A stretch of 64,000 nucleotides of DNA from Filobasidium wieringae (GCA_001600055.1 BCIV01000002.1:748287-812286), one strand, 5' to 3'; shown: positions 11,006 to 24,689, counted from the first letter of the stretch. Numbers and translations are program-made. The notes: generated by a model from the sequence alone, not told the origin.

Positions 11006-11791
11006 ATGCCCAAGATTAGGACGAACCGAACAAGGCCTCCACCAGAAGGTTATGAGGACATCGCGTGAGTTATAAACGGCAAAGCGTACAACAAGCAACA
11101 AACTAATAGATCTGCGATAATTAGCGATATCTTGGAGGATTATGCCAAGAAGATGAGAGATGCTGAGAACGATCCTCACGAGGGAAAGCGAAAGGCTGAA
11201 TCAGTATGGTCCGTTTTGCCAGAATCTTAAGACAGCTCTGAAGGAATGAAAGCTGAACAGTATGGTCCACTCTTACCTACTCAGGCCAATCATGCGGATA
11301 TCTCATGCAAGATCGAAATACATCTATGACCTATACTACAAGCGAGAGGCTATCAGTAAAGAGCTATATGATTGGTTATTGAAGGAAGGCTACGCAGACG
11401 CCAAGTGAGTCTGCGATCCAGTACCTTGATTGAACCAGTCAAGCTGAACGACTTTGATCCTTCTGCAGCTTGGTAGCAAAGTGGAAGAAGTGAGCAATCT
11501 TTTGTGGTTACCTTCCTCAACTGTTCTGGCACACAACTGACTTCGGTTCTCCCTCAACAGAAACGGATACGAAAAGCTCTGTTGCGTTAGGTGCATTCAA
11601 ACTCGAGACATGAATTACCAAGGATCCACTTGTATCTGCCGAGTACCAAAAGCTCAACTGAAAAAAGGAACAGTAGTCGAGTGTGTGCATTGTGGTGAGT
11701 GTTCTCATCTTATTGTCCCGCCCCTGCGATGCTGATCTTGCTCGTCTAAATGTGTTAATCAGGTTGTCGTGGTTGCTCCACGGATTCGTGA
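11006..11791 (+). CDS. BUD31: Pre-mRNA splicing factor BUD31 (G10 protein)
   Basis: A core component of the activated spliceosome (Prp19-associated). Six exons: 11006-11064, 11110-11208, 11285-11404, 11469-11489, 11561-11694 and 11763-11791, giving 153 residues, close to the family's ~145-157. It begins [19 protein letters not shown], continues [40 protein letters not shown], and ends in the Cys-rich zinc region [28 protein letters not shown] and CVHCGCRGCS, all near-invariant in BUD31. Intron 2 uses the unusual donor GTCCGT at 11209; this placement alone restores VWPIMR. The intron contains a second, imperfect copy of the exon end. Confidence 0.95.
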
Positions 11792-12083
11792 ATTCTCCAC
11801 TCTTTCTTAGAAAGAGCGTTTGTACATGTATTGGGACTATCAAATACACCTAATTCGATTGTCAACATATTCTGCAAGACGAGAAGCTGATCTTTCCCCT
11901 GCTCGCGCCGAAGCATTAGGTTCAGGAACCATCTCACAGAATGCTTGAAGAAAAGGCATGACATGTATAAATCCGGATGAGATGTGAAGAACAAGACGAT
12001 CTGAGTATGGGTATGACAAAAGACAGAATGATCCACTCGTGTTGAGCTCATATGTCTATGTGTGTGGGAGATTATGGAGATGA

Positions 12084-12958
12084 TCAATCAGAGTACACTG
12101 AGAAAGCGGTTGAAGTTCAGTATCAGTCTCGGGAAGAGATAAGGGGAACGTATGGGGACGCTCACCGAATTTGAGAATGAAGTTTGTAGTGATGGCGGCT
12201 GGAAATAAGAAGGAAATCTAAGTAACGGAATCTGCCGGCAGTGCCACGGTTATCATTGCTCACCAAGAAGACAGAGACACAATATAGTCTGTACAGTAGA
12301 ACGCGTATGATTGCTCGTCAATGTCAGTCCAGTATCTACTGTCACAGATGACTCACGGGTCCCAATCGGTCATCATAAGGTGCACCGGTTCGCTGCCGGA
12401 TACTTTTCGCTCGAGATTGATAAATGATCAAAGCATAGATCATGACTCCCATTGCTATTGCATTGCGGAAGGGATGACGCACGTGCGTTGGTGAGCAAGT
12501 ATTTGAGACCCAGTGCGTAGAATTAGAGAAGACGTACCGATGATAGTGTACATTCCCGCACTGATCTTTCCGACTTTGTCACCGAAGTTCAGCAGACCAA
12601 CGGCCAGACCACCCAATACGACAGCGAAATGAAGCCATGATAGGAAAGTTCTGGTTGAATAGATACAGGTAGTTAAGCTTGAGGTTCTGGCATAGATTCG
12701 TGTGTTATAAGAATGGTGCTGACCTCTCGTTGGCGAAAAATCTATAAAGGCGGTATAGCTCAGGTTATCAGTTACAGCCGTGATGATACAATGATAAGCA
12801 ATAAGACTTACACCTTGGGCTCTACTCGAACGGGCAAGGCAATACGCTAGAATTGAAAGTTAGGTCAGTTCAAAAGCTGCTCTCTTGGGTCTCAGTAGAT
12901 ATGGTGGTTCCGAGCTTACCTTCTGAGCAGTTCGTTGGAGAAGAGGTTGAGTAGACAT
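12084..12958 (-). CDS. VTC1: VTC1, vacuolar transporter chaperone subunit 1
   Basis: A small membrane subunit of the VTC complex, which makes inorganic polyphosphate and passes it into the vacuole. About eight small exons; the first is 12958-12920. The spliced product begins [20 protein letters not shown], then [20 protein letters not shown] (the DUF202 core with the conserved Arg and Trp). Three membrane helices follow, including [14 protein letters not shown] and [17 protein letters not shown], then [13 protein letters not shown], and a last helix ending NFILKFVYSD. The short exons make it invisible as one frame. The last two coding pieces (ending at 12084) follow GTGAGC donors and restore a normal VTC1 C-terminus; without the last splice the frame would run on into unrelated sequence. 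Confidence 0.92.
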
Positions 12959-13616
12959 GTTGCAGTGGGGATCTCGTTACTACCAATGGCGCACTCCGTT
13001 TGGTCAACCTCGAAGTCTAAGATATGTATATCTGAGGAGTCTGATGCAACTTACGGAGTTGCTAGTGAGGTGAGATCTAAAAGAGCGGGATACTGAACAT
13101 TATTATTGTCGAAGACAAGGGCAAATGTTCTCAACGATGTTGCGCATGACGTCCATTTCCATAATTTGCATCCGCGTAACGGGGCGCACGTTCTTGATAT
13201 CGCTCGTTTCAGTGAGGCGGTCGTGCGACCTGAAGCCGGGCGTTCCATCGGTAGTGCAGAGCTCCTTCAATGACACATGGAATCTGGCAGCTCGACGTTT
13301 TGACCAACGGAGCAGTCTCGTAGAAACCATTACATGTAAGGGATCCAAAAGTACACAGATGAACATACAATATTTATAATCAAGGCTTCTGTCTTTACGA
13401 GGCTTCCTGTCTAGTGTATGAAGGGGATTTGTTTCATGGCCCGAGAGCTCTCTGATACATGTAGCCTGCAATGTACCCAGTTGCGCTAGTGTTCTACCTC
13501 CGTCCACAAATTCACGGTTCTCATATGGATATACAATTAGACAAGGCGTCAAGGGCGAGAAAAATAGTCATACAACTTGATAACCAATGGACGAGAAGGA
13601 TCCATCTTAGGTCTGT
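12959..13616. other. Intergenic, about 660 bp
   Basis: VTC1 promoter and the 3' flank of the MADS-box gene. A 149-codon open frame at 13103-13552 (minus) has no recognisable domain and no splice context. Confidence 0.4.
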
Positions 13617-15679
13617 TCATCTAGATCTAGCCCGTTTGAACGCGGAGTCGTGATCATCATCGACACCAGGGATGACCTCGTCCCAATTACGCTTGACGGT
13701 CCACGCAGTATTCTCGTCACGATGAACCGATTGATCCACTACCTTGCCATCGGATGCGGCCATCTGGCTTGCTGCAACGGATGGGTCGTGACTGGAAATG
13801 GACGAACGCTGTTTGCGCAGGTCCCTAGGACCGGTTGGCGCTGCCATCGCGCTGGATCGCATAGCGGATTCGGAATACCAATCGCCATTCGGTCCTACCG
13901 AGTGCGTCAACGAGCTATCCCTCGCACTATCGTGCCCGTTCGTCATGCCCGGATCGGCGTCTTCTGGTGTAGCAGTGGAGAGCCCTAGCCCGTTCTCAGC
14001 CGGAGCATGGGTAGGCCACTCGAAACCTCCTGACGCGTTCCCGTCCGAAGGGCCCGCCGCGACCAACTCGTTGAATCTCTGAACCGCACTTCCTACTCCA
14101 TTGTCCAGCCCGCCGTTCATTCCCGGATGGCCCGAAGCAGATCCTCCAGTGGTAGCAGCCAGTAGTTCTCTCCAATGGTCCTGTTGTTGCCTTTGTTGAC
14201 GAAGATAAGCCAACTGAGCTTGTTGAGCGTGTAGGGCTGCTTGTAACTGAGCTGCCGCCGCGGCTCGATGCCAATCGATCGTTCCATCTGGATTGATCCC
14301 ACTATCGACAGGTAGAGAATATTGTGCGTAGTTCTGTCCACCATCATTATCTATGGCCGCGGGATGGGTCATCGCTGAAGGAACTTGTGAGGAGACAGAG
14401 TTGGATCCAAACCCATTGTACCTCGACATATCGCTGCGGAAAGAGTTTTGATCAAAGGAAGAGACTTGATCCGGATGGTTTGAACGGAAAGATTGACCAC
14501 CGTTATACTCTGGTCTAGAGCCCGGCTGATTGTAGAGCGTGTGTAATTGTGGTTGTCGAAGTGGTTGAACCGGCATGCTCATGGGCGCCTGAAGCAAGCG
14601 ATATATGAGCGGCTGAATGGTCCAAGTGGACAAGAAGCGATCCTCACCCTTTCTTGCATCATCGCATGAGCGTCCTCGCTATACCTCCTCGACGCCTGTT
14701 GATCCTGTATGATCCTCTGCTGCTCTCCTCTAACCTGAGCGTTCCAAGAACCACTAGACTGCCTAGATGGTCCAGCCTCAGGAGCTTGTATCCTTCCTCT
14801 ACTCGACTCTCTCGCTCGAGGTGGGGGTGTACGACTATCTGGTCTCGATCTTCCTTGGTTTCCCCTTGATCTGTTCGAGTTGTCTTCCCTCGAGTCGTTC
14901 ATATGACCGTTAGATTCGCGTAGATTTTTAGGTTGAGAGACATCCTTCCATTCCTCTTTACCCTTCAAGCTCATCCCCTTGGGTCCTTGTTGACCATTAC
15001 TGCCTTCCCCCTGAGGAGGTTCGTCATCCTCCAGATCCGAAGCATCGTCCTTGCCTCCGCTTTCAGCTTGCGCAGCGAACTCTGGCGAGCGTCTTCTTTC
15101 GATAGGACCAGAGTACTGTGTGGGAGACGAGTCAAAGGTAGGTGAAGAAAAGGCGATGAGACAGGATTCGGATTCAGCTTGGCGGTTTTTCTTGGCAGGA
15201 CCGAGGCTCTCTCGAATGATCGACTTACTGCATGGTAACGATCTATAGTCTGGTCCAGATCAGAGGAGGAGAACTCGTAACATTTCCCCGAATGAGAGAA
15301 GATCAGGATGGATACCTGTCAAGTTAATCATCGCGTTTAGATTTTGGTCGTTGCACGCGAGGCGTGATGAAGGATCTCACCTCTGCACCACAGAGGACGC
15401 TCAACTCCCAAGCTTTCTTGAGCAATCCATGTTTTCTCTGCCAAACGAAAGTTGATTTAATCAGTCATATTGAAACGGGATTGATTGGAAGTCACACAGC
15501 CCAGCCATGAAAGGTCGGTCTTGTTGATGGACTCACTTTGAGAAAGGTGACATTCCGGTTGCGATCTTCCTGGATTGTCGACAACGAGTCATGTCAGGTC
15601 TTGATTCTTATTGAATTGCGTATATTGAGAGACTCAGGCTTACAGTAAGTCGTTTAATGACGATCTTCTTTCTACCCAT
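13617..15679 (-). CDS. MADS-box transcription factor, MEF2/RLM1 type
   Basis: A DNA-binding regulator. In fungi, RLM1-type factors act below cell-wall-integrity MAP kinase signalling. The MADS domain is spread over four short exons: MGRKKIVIKRLT (15679-15644), EDRNRNVTFLK, RKHGLLKKAWELSVLCGAE and VSILIFSHSGKCYEFSSSDL. Together these give a full ~60-residue MADS box with a MEF2-type I-segment. GRKKIxI and RNRNVTFLKRKxGLLKKA favour the MEF2 class over SRF/MCM1. The next intron (15228-15191) is only 38 nt. The remaining ~480 residues are low-complexity: acidic (LEDDEPP), Ser/Arg-rich, then Gln/Ala-rich (HRAAAAAQLQAALHAQQAQ, LRQQRQQQ). They end WDEVIPGVDDDHDSAFKRAR, a possible docking or activation tail. 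Confidence 0.9.
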
Positions 15680-17210
15680 GATGAGATTCCGTGAGTATAT
15701 AGTTATTTCTCTATGGGAGACGTCAAGTTCCGGCTCTTTCTCGGTGTTTGATATGTGTGTATTGCTGGTCCAGTATTTTGGGAGTATGAATGTAGGAGAA
15801 CGCTGTGAGAGCCTGTGTGTCGATTATTATTGGCGCTGAGATCAAGAAAGGGAAGGGTCGAAGTTGCTTTCTGCAATGTCTGAGAACTGTTCGATAGCTG
15901 AAATCGGGCGACGGGTTACCATTTTTAGACATCCATCGAGCTATTTTAGGGTGACACATCTCTGTTTGTTTGATAACAAACCGCAGTCAGGACATAATGA
16001 CGTGTACATACAAAGGACGATTTCCGGTCAAATGGGATGGTTCAACTTCACATCTCTCACATGTCATCGCCCGCAGACACAAGATACTTCCCTCGAGTTG
16101 TAGGCGCACACACGGTAATGCTATGCGGACTGGACGAGCGAATCACACACGAAACTTGCGACCCTTCGCAATCGACGCAAAATCCGGATTGTTCTGTATC
16201 CGACCATTGAGACCGTAAATGAAACGGAAACGGAGAAACCGTCCTCCTGAAGAATGCAGCATGTGCAACGACACAAGATACGACGTTCATCGCTCCATCG
16301 CATTGGTTGACAGGTCGCCGATCCGTAACTAAGAATCGGTAATTCATCTCCTCTAATCTCCGCACCAGACACAAAACGAGGATCAGACGTCCTGGCGTGC
16401 ATCGGGAACGCGGAGTACTCTATTGCTCGGTCGCTCCTCGGCACCGGGAGTAATCGACTGCGAAAGAACAGGTCTTGGACAGAGAAAGTACCATCCTACA
16501 AAGAACATCTGGTTTCACTTATCCGGTACACTCACAAACACCATGTCGAACATATCGAACGGGCTCACGCAGCTGAAACGGTGGCTCTCGGCTCGCCTGC
16601 CGCTCTGGAATAATAGCGATCATGTCATGCGAATTGATAGAAGCGCGTGGACACCTGACAAGCGCTCAGCAGTAGCAGGCCCAAACATTCGAGAGGTCGT
16701 CTTGACTCGTTTTTCCCTTCGTACAATCATTTCAGAGACAGCTACCAGCCACTCTCTACTGACGACGACGTTCCTACAAGGTGAGTTTTCTAGATCCTAT
16801 CGTGGCCAAACCCGCTATCATTTCCCTAGACCGCCCTTTCATGATGCCACAAACTTTATCTACATTGTCCGACACATACGTGGAGACAACCTACCTATCA
16901 AAAATATTCTGATCCTACCTCTTTCTCGACTCATTTGCTTCGCTATCATCCTGTTTAAGGTCCTTTTGTCGATCAGGTGACTAACTCGTCTGTTCTCCTA
17001 CCTGTATCAGATTACGCTTAACACTACTTGGCATCGAGTAGGATCGTGTCACGGGAATTAGCTTATTGACAGACTCCGTCAGTCTTTGTCCTTTCTCTTT
17101 TTTGTAATCATTTATGTATTTGGTATTCATCATCTCTCTCGATTTGGGTCTTGTTGTTCAGGTGATTCTCTTCTTTCTCTAACCATACGTGTTAAAAGGA
17201 AACAGGAGAT
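15680..17210. other. Long divergent intergenic region, 1.53 kb, with a 185-codon open frame of doubtful status
   Basis: The region separates the MADS-box gene and the UGO1-like gene, whose starts face away. It contains a 185-codon plus-strand frame (16423-16980) with a hydrophobic end but no recognised motif. A GTGAGT at about 16780 could be a donor of an untranslated or leader exon. Long leaders are common for regulators, so 5'-UTR is the simplest reading. Confidence 0.35.
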
Positions 17211-19063
17211 ATGGCCGGACCTTCCAACCCTAATTCCGTGAGGAACCTTTACAGTAATTGACTCGGTCCTTTACATGTCGTTTGACATTTTTCAACTGAC
17301 TTATCCTCATCCTGATGACCATCATCGTAGCACCCCCGCAAGAAGAATGGCTTTTCCTCCCTCCTACCCCAGGTCAACAACCCTCCAGCGGAACCCCCAC
17401 TGCTCCTTCTTCGTCATTCAACAACGCTCCGCCTAACGGCAGTTCCTCCGCCGCCCCTAGTTCAACCATTGCCGGTCTCGAAATCGACCCAGAGGATGAA
17501 CCTTTCTCTCTGTACGGTCTCGGAGCCATGTTCGCTTCAGAGTACCTGACGACGGCTCTCGGAATGCCTTTCGAGGTGGGAAAGACGCTCTTGCAGGTGG
17601 AATACAAGCCTAAACCGGGTGTGGACGATGGTGTCGAATTGGAAGGGGTCGATTACGAAGCCGAGTCCGTCGATGAGAGCGGAGAGGAAATGGATGAGGA
17701 AGGGAGGAGACGAACGGGTCAGGCTGACGTGAGTCTGCAGGATGAATCAAGAGGTCTTATGGTACTTGAACTCAACCTGGCCGGATCACTCGTAGATCGT
17801 CAACCCTGAAGATGCTGAGCACTATTTCCAAGACGTACTGGAATCCAGTTCCCGAACCTTTATCCCACCTCCGGTAGACGAGGACAAAGAAAAGGTTGAC
17901 GCGGAAGGATATCTGCCTGATCGTAAGCTCGGAAGTACGGATGACCTCGCATTCTTGAGGCTTATCATCGCCGCCATTGTATAGTACCCCCCTCTTACTT
18001 ACTACGAACAGACATGTCCCCATCGGGATCATCAGGTGTGTGGGGAATGATGCGAAGAGTCCGACGTACCCCGTCAGAAGGTCTTCCAGGATTATGGAAG
18101 GGTCAACTCCTCACGACCGTCCATTCGCTGTTATCGAACAACATCCAACCTCTCATCCACTCCGCAATGGTCCTCTCCTTGCCTCCTCCCACTGCTACCG
18201 CTCAAATGGAATTGAATGCGGATTTGGACTTGCCTTTGTCTTCGTACCACAACCCCCTTATTCCTCTCGGACTACACGTCAGCGCCCATCTTCTGACGCA
18301 CATGTTCCTCTCTCCCTTGGAACTGTTGAGGACTCGATTGATCGTACAACCGTCATCTGATGGAAAGTCGAAATCTTCCATCGGGTTGTTGAAGGACGCT
18401 ATTGCGGAGGAAGGCGGGGTGTCCGGACTATTTGCGAACCCTCAATTACTCGTTCCCGCTCTGTTGGAACATACCTTGCGACCCATCTTCACCCTTTCCA
18501 TCCCTCTTATCATCGAGCGGAAATTCGGAATCACCCCTGATAGTTCTCCCGTGACCTATTCCATGCTGGATCTCTCGCTTGGGCTCGCTTCTCTTTTGGT
18601 CATCTTGCCGATCGAGACCGTAAGAAAGAGATTACAATTGCAAGACAGGATGTCCGAGACGGAAGTTTGGCAGCGCGGCGGTAAGAGGGAGAAGAGGAAG
18701 TCTATCGTACGAATCAGAAAGAGGGAGTACCGAGGTGTACTTGATGCGATCTGGACGATCATGTCCGAGGAAACCGCTGTCCCTAAGAAGAGAAGGTCTA
18801 AGCAGAGACGAGGCTCTAGGAGTGAACAGGCCACGGCTGCAGACGAGTACAAGAAACAGAGAGCGGCTTTCGATGGGATCAAGCAGCTGTACCGTGGGGT
18901 AAGTCTGAACGTACTGCGCTGAATTCGTAGACTGTAAGCTGATCGCGATGTATTTGAGCAGTTTGGAATGGCCGCTGGAGCGCATCTTACTGTCTTTTCG
19001 CTCGGTCTGGTCAGCGCCGGTCTAGGGGGGCGTTCGATCGAGTACGGATGGAAAGAAATATAA
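17211..19063 (+). CDS. UGO1: UGO1-like outer mitochondrial membrane carrier protein (fusion factor)
   Basis: Ugo1 is an atypical SLC25 carrier that links the fusion GTPases of outer and inner mitochondrial membranes. Five exons: 17211-17253, 17331-17728, 17796-17922, 18012-18898 and 18962-19063, about 518 residues. The N-terminal 100 residues are Pro/Ser-rich. Carrier-like segments follow: MFASEYLTTALGMPFEVGKT (a degenerate P-x-[DE]-x-x-[KR] repeat), GLWKGQLLTTVHSLL, HMFLSPLELLRTRLIV and ILPIETVRKRLQLQDR, each resembling carrier signatures. A Lys/Arg-rich insert (18690-18850) precedes KQLYRGFGMAAGAHLTVFSL. The architecture and divergence fit Ugo1 better than a transport-competent carrier; an SLC25A46-like name would be equivalent. 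Confidence 0.72.
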
Positions 19064-19266
19064 GCACGATTCAGAAATAATGTATAAATAAGGATACGAT
19101 CGATCACACCATCTCGTTGTATACTCCTCTCCCAAATATACACCAATGACTGCGAGGCGACACGGCTAGGCTGCCTTGGATGATATTTGACCGGATGTTG
19201 TGTGTTTCTTGTCCATGTACAGCAGCAACGAGGACGGAGTTGTCGGGGACAGAGACTGCCTGGCAA

Positions 19267-19998
19267 CTATCGTCCCCCAAACATCTTCCTCAATCCCCGT
19301 CCGACATCTTCCCTGACGTCACTCCACCAACCCCAGACCCATTCAGCCTGTTTCTCTCTATTCGCATCTGACCAATCCCGGTAGAATTGCGTGACAATGG
19401 CTTCCTTCCTCAAGTTGTATTCCGCTAGTTCTGCCGCTGATGATGGGGTGGGTCCGAGCGGGAGGAGTCGGGATTCTAAGTGGGTCTCAAAGAGGAGATT
19501 GGATCGAGCCTGTCGAGGATGATCACAAATAAGTCTGTTGTCAGGACGTTGTAGCCAATACCGAACATACCCAGAAATCATGATTCTTCCTATCAACACC
19601 TTCTTTTCTCAATCGGTCGGTCAATTCGATTCCCTTATTCTTGGCTGTACTTCGATCGGATATTGTAAACTCCTCAATCGAGTAAGGCGTTACGTTCTGA
19701 GCTGTCGATATATTCGAGGAAGACGTAGAGGATGAGGAAGATGAAGAGGATGAAGCGTAGATCACTGGTCGAAGGTTCGAGATAGGGTCGGATCTAGATG
19801 AACAAGAAACACCAAGCAATTAGAAATGATTCATAAGGAGAATGTGCATGAGGCAACATACGGGCCAATCAAGTCGACATCTTTCCTGGTGTCAGACTCC
19901 ACCGTATGCTTACGAGTAGCAAAAGTCCGTATTACGGTAGAGATAGGATAGCTCCTGGTTCTTGCTCTGAGAGCGGTAGGGTGGACTATGCGGCTCAT
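19267..19998 (-). CDS. COA8/APOPT1-like cytochrome c oxidase assembly protein
   Basis: COA8 is a matrix protein that protects complex IV assembly under oxidative stress. Three exons; intron 1 is 19861-19794 and intron 2 starts after HDFW. The presequence is MSRIVHPTALRARTRSYPIS. The mature start VDLIGPSDPISNLRPVIYA matches the family motif (DWIGPPDxxSNLRPV in animals). A Ser-run insert follows, then GIELTDRLRKEGVDRKNHDF WARSN, comparable to the LRxxxxxxNxxFWxxxN motif. The C-terminus FYRDWSDANREKQAEWVWGW corresponds to the FYxxWxxxN segment. In-frame sequence extends to an ATG at 20064, but the basic MSR start is the better targeting signal. Confidence 0.78.
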
Positions 19999-20577
19999 TT
20001 CAAGGGTATGTAGGGCCTGAGATATCTCGATAATGAAATTTCCAGACAACGAAGTTCGTGTCACTGACGTATCAAGTTGTCTGTTTTTTGTAGGGTCGAT
20101 GCATGACGATCAGAACCAAAAGACGACATGTATGTAACAAGCTCGAAGTTCGCCGTGCCAGAGTCAATATTAGCTTCCGCGAGCCCCCAAATGGCCAAAA
20201 TCACGATGAACGCGCCGTTTGTTACTAACAGGAGCGGTTGTAGTCGGTACTTGGTACATTTCTGTTGCCTTTTGGCTTTGATCATGTGTAGTATCTGTTC
20301 TTAATACTCTGACGAGTATTACTATCCCACTGGGATAATTTCGTCAAGTAATCTATTCCGCCTGATTCTTCCTCTGAGCTTGCTCATGAAGGATCAAGTT
20401 GTCCCTAGCTAAGCACTACTGCTAGGTGACGACAGGGCATCCACCTTTTTGTCGCGCAATCACCGACTTCAAAGCCCAAGTTTCACGCATATCGAGTGTT
20501 CTTTTTGTACATGCCGAATCGATACAACTCCAGTTCCAGACAATAGTACTCACCAGATTCACTAGAACACACGCTAG
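19999..20577. other. Divergent intergenic region, about 580 bp
   Basis: It holds the promoters of COA8-like and RRG7. A 74-codon minus-strand frame (20061-20285) contains one hydrophobic stretch but could not be assigned. Confidence 0.35.
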
Positions 20578-21423
20578 ATGGCTGCGAAACTCTCTACTAC
20601 TCATTTTGGTACGGCATTCGAGTCGCATTGCTCCCTCCTGCTTCGTCAGTCCTTGGGCATGTCTCTCAACCGGATCGGCGGAAAGGGAGATGGCGGTGTC
20701 GATCTAAGAGGCTGGTGGTACTTGCCTCGATCAGGACAAGCAGAACTTGCAGCGACGACTCGGCAAAGTACAGGAAGAATACATATAGATATTGAGAGCA
20801 CAAGGTCATCCCAGCAAGACTCGAAGAGTACACCCATTGGCAGAAGACTAAGAGTATTAGCACAATGCAAGGCGGAGAAACTCAAGGCTGGTCCCCGATT
20901 GATACGGGAGATGGAAGGTGTTGCCAGAAGAGGTTTCGACTTGATCAACAGTGCTGGCCGGGAAACTGTATCGAATAGCTCAAGAAACGACACAAACGGA
21001 ATGGAACGAATACCACCCTTCACGAACGGCCAAGAAAGCTTGTCTCAGATCCCAGAGGAATGGAGAACCACTTCCTCATTAGACCGCCTCGATCCGATCA
21101 AAGAGATAAACTCCCTGACGACCATCATATGCACCAGAACTGGATTCTCGTCCAGTGCAACAACCGAAGCACTTCGCAGTTCGGTCCCCATGCTCCTCCT
21201 CCACATACCTTTCGAGATGGAAGACGCTTGGCAACATATCATCTGGAGAGATAAAGGTTCAGAAGAGCCTTATCCTGTATCGTTGCAACTGAGAGCTGCC
21301 TTGGCCAATCCAAGTTTGACCGGACCGTCGGGAGTGTTAGGGCAGGAACTTGAGCTGAGGAAGGAATACGATGCGGGAGGACAGGATTTTGGGATGGGAC
21401 TTTGGTGGAGAGATTCCAATTGA
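20578..21423 (+). CDS. RRG7: RRG7-like protein (required for respiratory growth 7), restriction-endonuclease-like fold
   Basis: A mitochondrial protein of the DUF2034 family, named for its role in respiratory growth; its molecular action is not settled. Single exon, 281 residues. It opens with STTHFGTAFESHCSLLLRQS and LNRIGGKGDGGVDLRGWW. The acidic GGVDLRG followed about 55 residues later by LRVLAQCKAEK forms a PD-(D/E)XK-like core (D...xxQCK). Further family-like pieces are RLIREMEGVARRG and the late SLTTIICTRTGFSSSA. The start at 20578 is the first ATG in the frame and immediately precedes the conserved helix. Confidence 0.85.
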   Translation: MAAKLSTTHFGTAFESHCSLLLRQSLGMSLNRIGGKGDGGVDLRGWWYLPRSGQAELAATTRQSTGRIHIDIESTRSSQQDSKSTPIGRRLRVLAQCKAEKLKAGPRLIREMEGVARRGFDLINSAGRETVSNSSRNDTNGMERIPPFTNGQESLSQIPEEWRTTSSLDRLDPIKEINSLTTIICTRTGFSSSATTEALRSSVPMLLLHIPFEMEDAWQHIIWRDKGSEEPYPVSLQLRAALANPSLTGPSGVLGQELELRKEYDAGGQDFGMGLWWRDSN

Positions 21424-21901
21424 TGAAGTAACGTCGCAAAGGTCATCGAATGATACATTTTGATTGGCAGAACGATGCAATATGCTCGCTGAGGGGTCCT
21501 GGCCAAAACTTCGGTACTCGTCAGTCACGATATTGTGGGTAATTGTCAGAGTTATCGCGTTTCTGAATCGTTTGGTTACAGATCCTGTAGATCTAGACCT
21601 CTGATACGTTCGCTCAACCCTGAAACCTTGTTGAGACCAACGACATGACCCGCCGATCTCGCAGGGGTTAGCTCCCTGCAGCGGACACAACATTTCAACA
21701 CAACAGACAAGTTGCACACCTAGACAGAGGGTCGGCAGACCGTTAGCGTTGGCGGCCAAAGGAAGAAGAGGCATGGTCCCGTAAGGTCACACGATTGGCG
21801 ATACGTCTCCATCGAACTGTTGTAAGGTTTCCTTGTAACCATATACACGTGCTCGGCATACAGGAAACTATATCGTAAGATAGATACAATATGCGTCAAT
21901 T
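21424..21901. other. Convergent intergenic region, 478 bp
   Basis: 3' flanks of RRG7 and TRM61. An isolated CACGTG occurs at 21846-21851. No gene recognised. Confidence 0.4.
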
Positions 21902-23763
<1,862 letters not shown>

Positions 23764-24689
23764 TTCTTCAAATCTGAATGGTGATGCTCAGGCGGTCCGA
23801 CGTATGATGATCTAGCGAGTTTTGAGAGGCTCGTCTCCATTTCCTCTGACCATAATCGTAGAATCTATGAGAACCACCATGAATTACCAAATCTCAATTA
23901 CGCGAAATTCAACTCGAAGCGCAGTAAAACGCGGAAAATGCGCTTGCGAGCAAAAATTATAGCTTTTTACCAGAAAATGTGTCTCGTGCGGAAGTTTCAC
24001 TTTGGCAGCGCTCACACGGCCAATGGACCGCAAAATCTCAACGCAGCCTTCACCAAAATTCTGGGCCTCAGTAGGTTGAATGTGATTATCAGGCTGACAT
24101 AAGATGTCGTGGAGGTCAGCATCATGTTTCCTGGCGTGGTCTTTGCTGAATCACTGAGGGTCAGAGTGTTCTCTGCGCAGGCTGGCAGCATCAATCATAC
24201 CATTTACCCTGAGAATCATAATCAATTTCCGAATGATCTATGTAAACCATGACTCCTGTCGAGCCAAGTACATGGTCATAGGATAACATGATTTGAAGTA
24301 GCTGTGTTCTTTCCTGAATGTTTACTTAGCAGGAACGAACTGATTGCCTCGTGAGTGAGCGGGTAGCAACGGGTCTCTCTCGAGCTGTCGCAGCACAAAC
24401 TGGCGATGGATCGTTGACGTCCTATGGATGTAGTCGAGCTGCGAGGGTGTATAATCAAGAAGTTGAGTAACGAGATAAGCGATAGGGTAGTCGCGCGACG
24501 AAGGTTATGTTGAGAGTAGGTCCACCGGTGGGTTGAAGTGGTCGAGCGACGAGGTCTGCAGCGCTTGACACGGTTTGATCAGATTTTGCATGTGTAAGAC
24601 TTTTTTAGTCACATTGGCGATTGAGTAGATATCAACGACGCGATTTGACCGAATAATCATCTAGTTTGTCCTATACATGGACTCTCCTA
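23764..24689. other. Intergenic, 926 bp between two same-strand genes, nothing recognised
   Basis: It lies between the TRM61 start and the MTU1 stop. Part of it (about 23880-23970) is purine/AT-rich. No tRNA, snoRNA box pair or protein motif could be supported. Confidence 0.4.

Noticed and set aside
13103..13552. 149-codon open frame on the minus strand
   Set aside because: No motif, unremarkable composition, no splice partners; more likely part of the VTC1 promoter or the MADS gene 3' flank.
16423..16980. 185-codon plus-strand frame with a hydrophobic C-terminus
   Set aside because: No recognisable domain and no convincing exon partners; a long leader is the simpler reading. Kept only as an open question.
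20061..20285. 74-codon minus frame with one hydrophobic segment
   Set aside because: It ends 62 bp before the COA8 start; there is no homology I recognise and the spacing is tight for a separate gene.
21846..21851. Isolated CACGTG between RRG7 and TRM61 stops
   Set aside because: It lies in a convergent 3' region, lacks the outer T/A of the octamer, and plain CACGTG is expected about 15 times in 64 kb.
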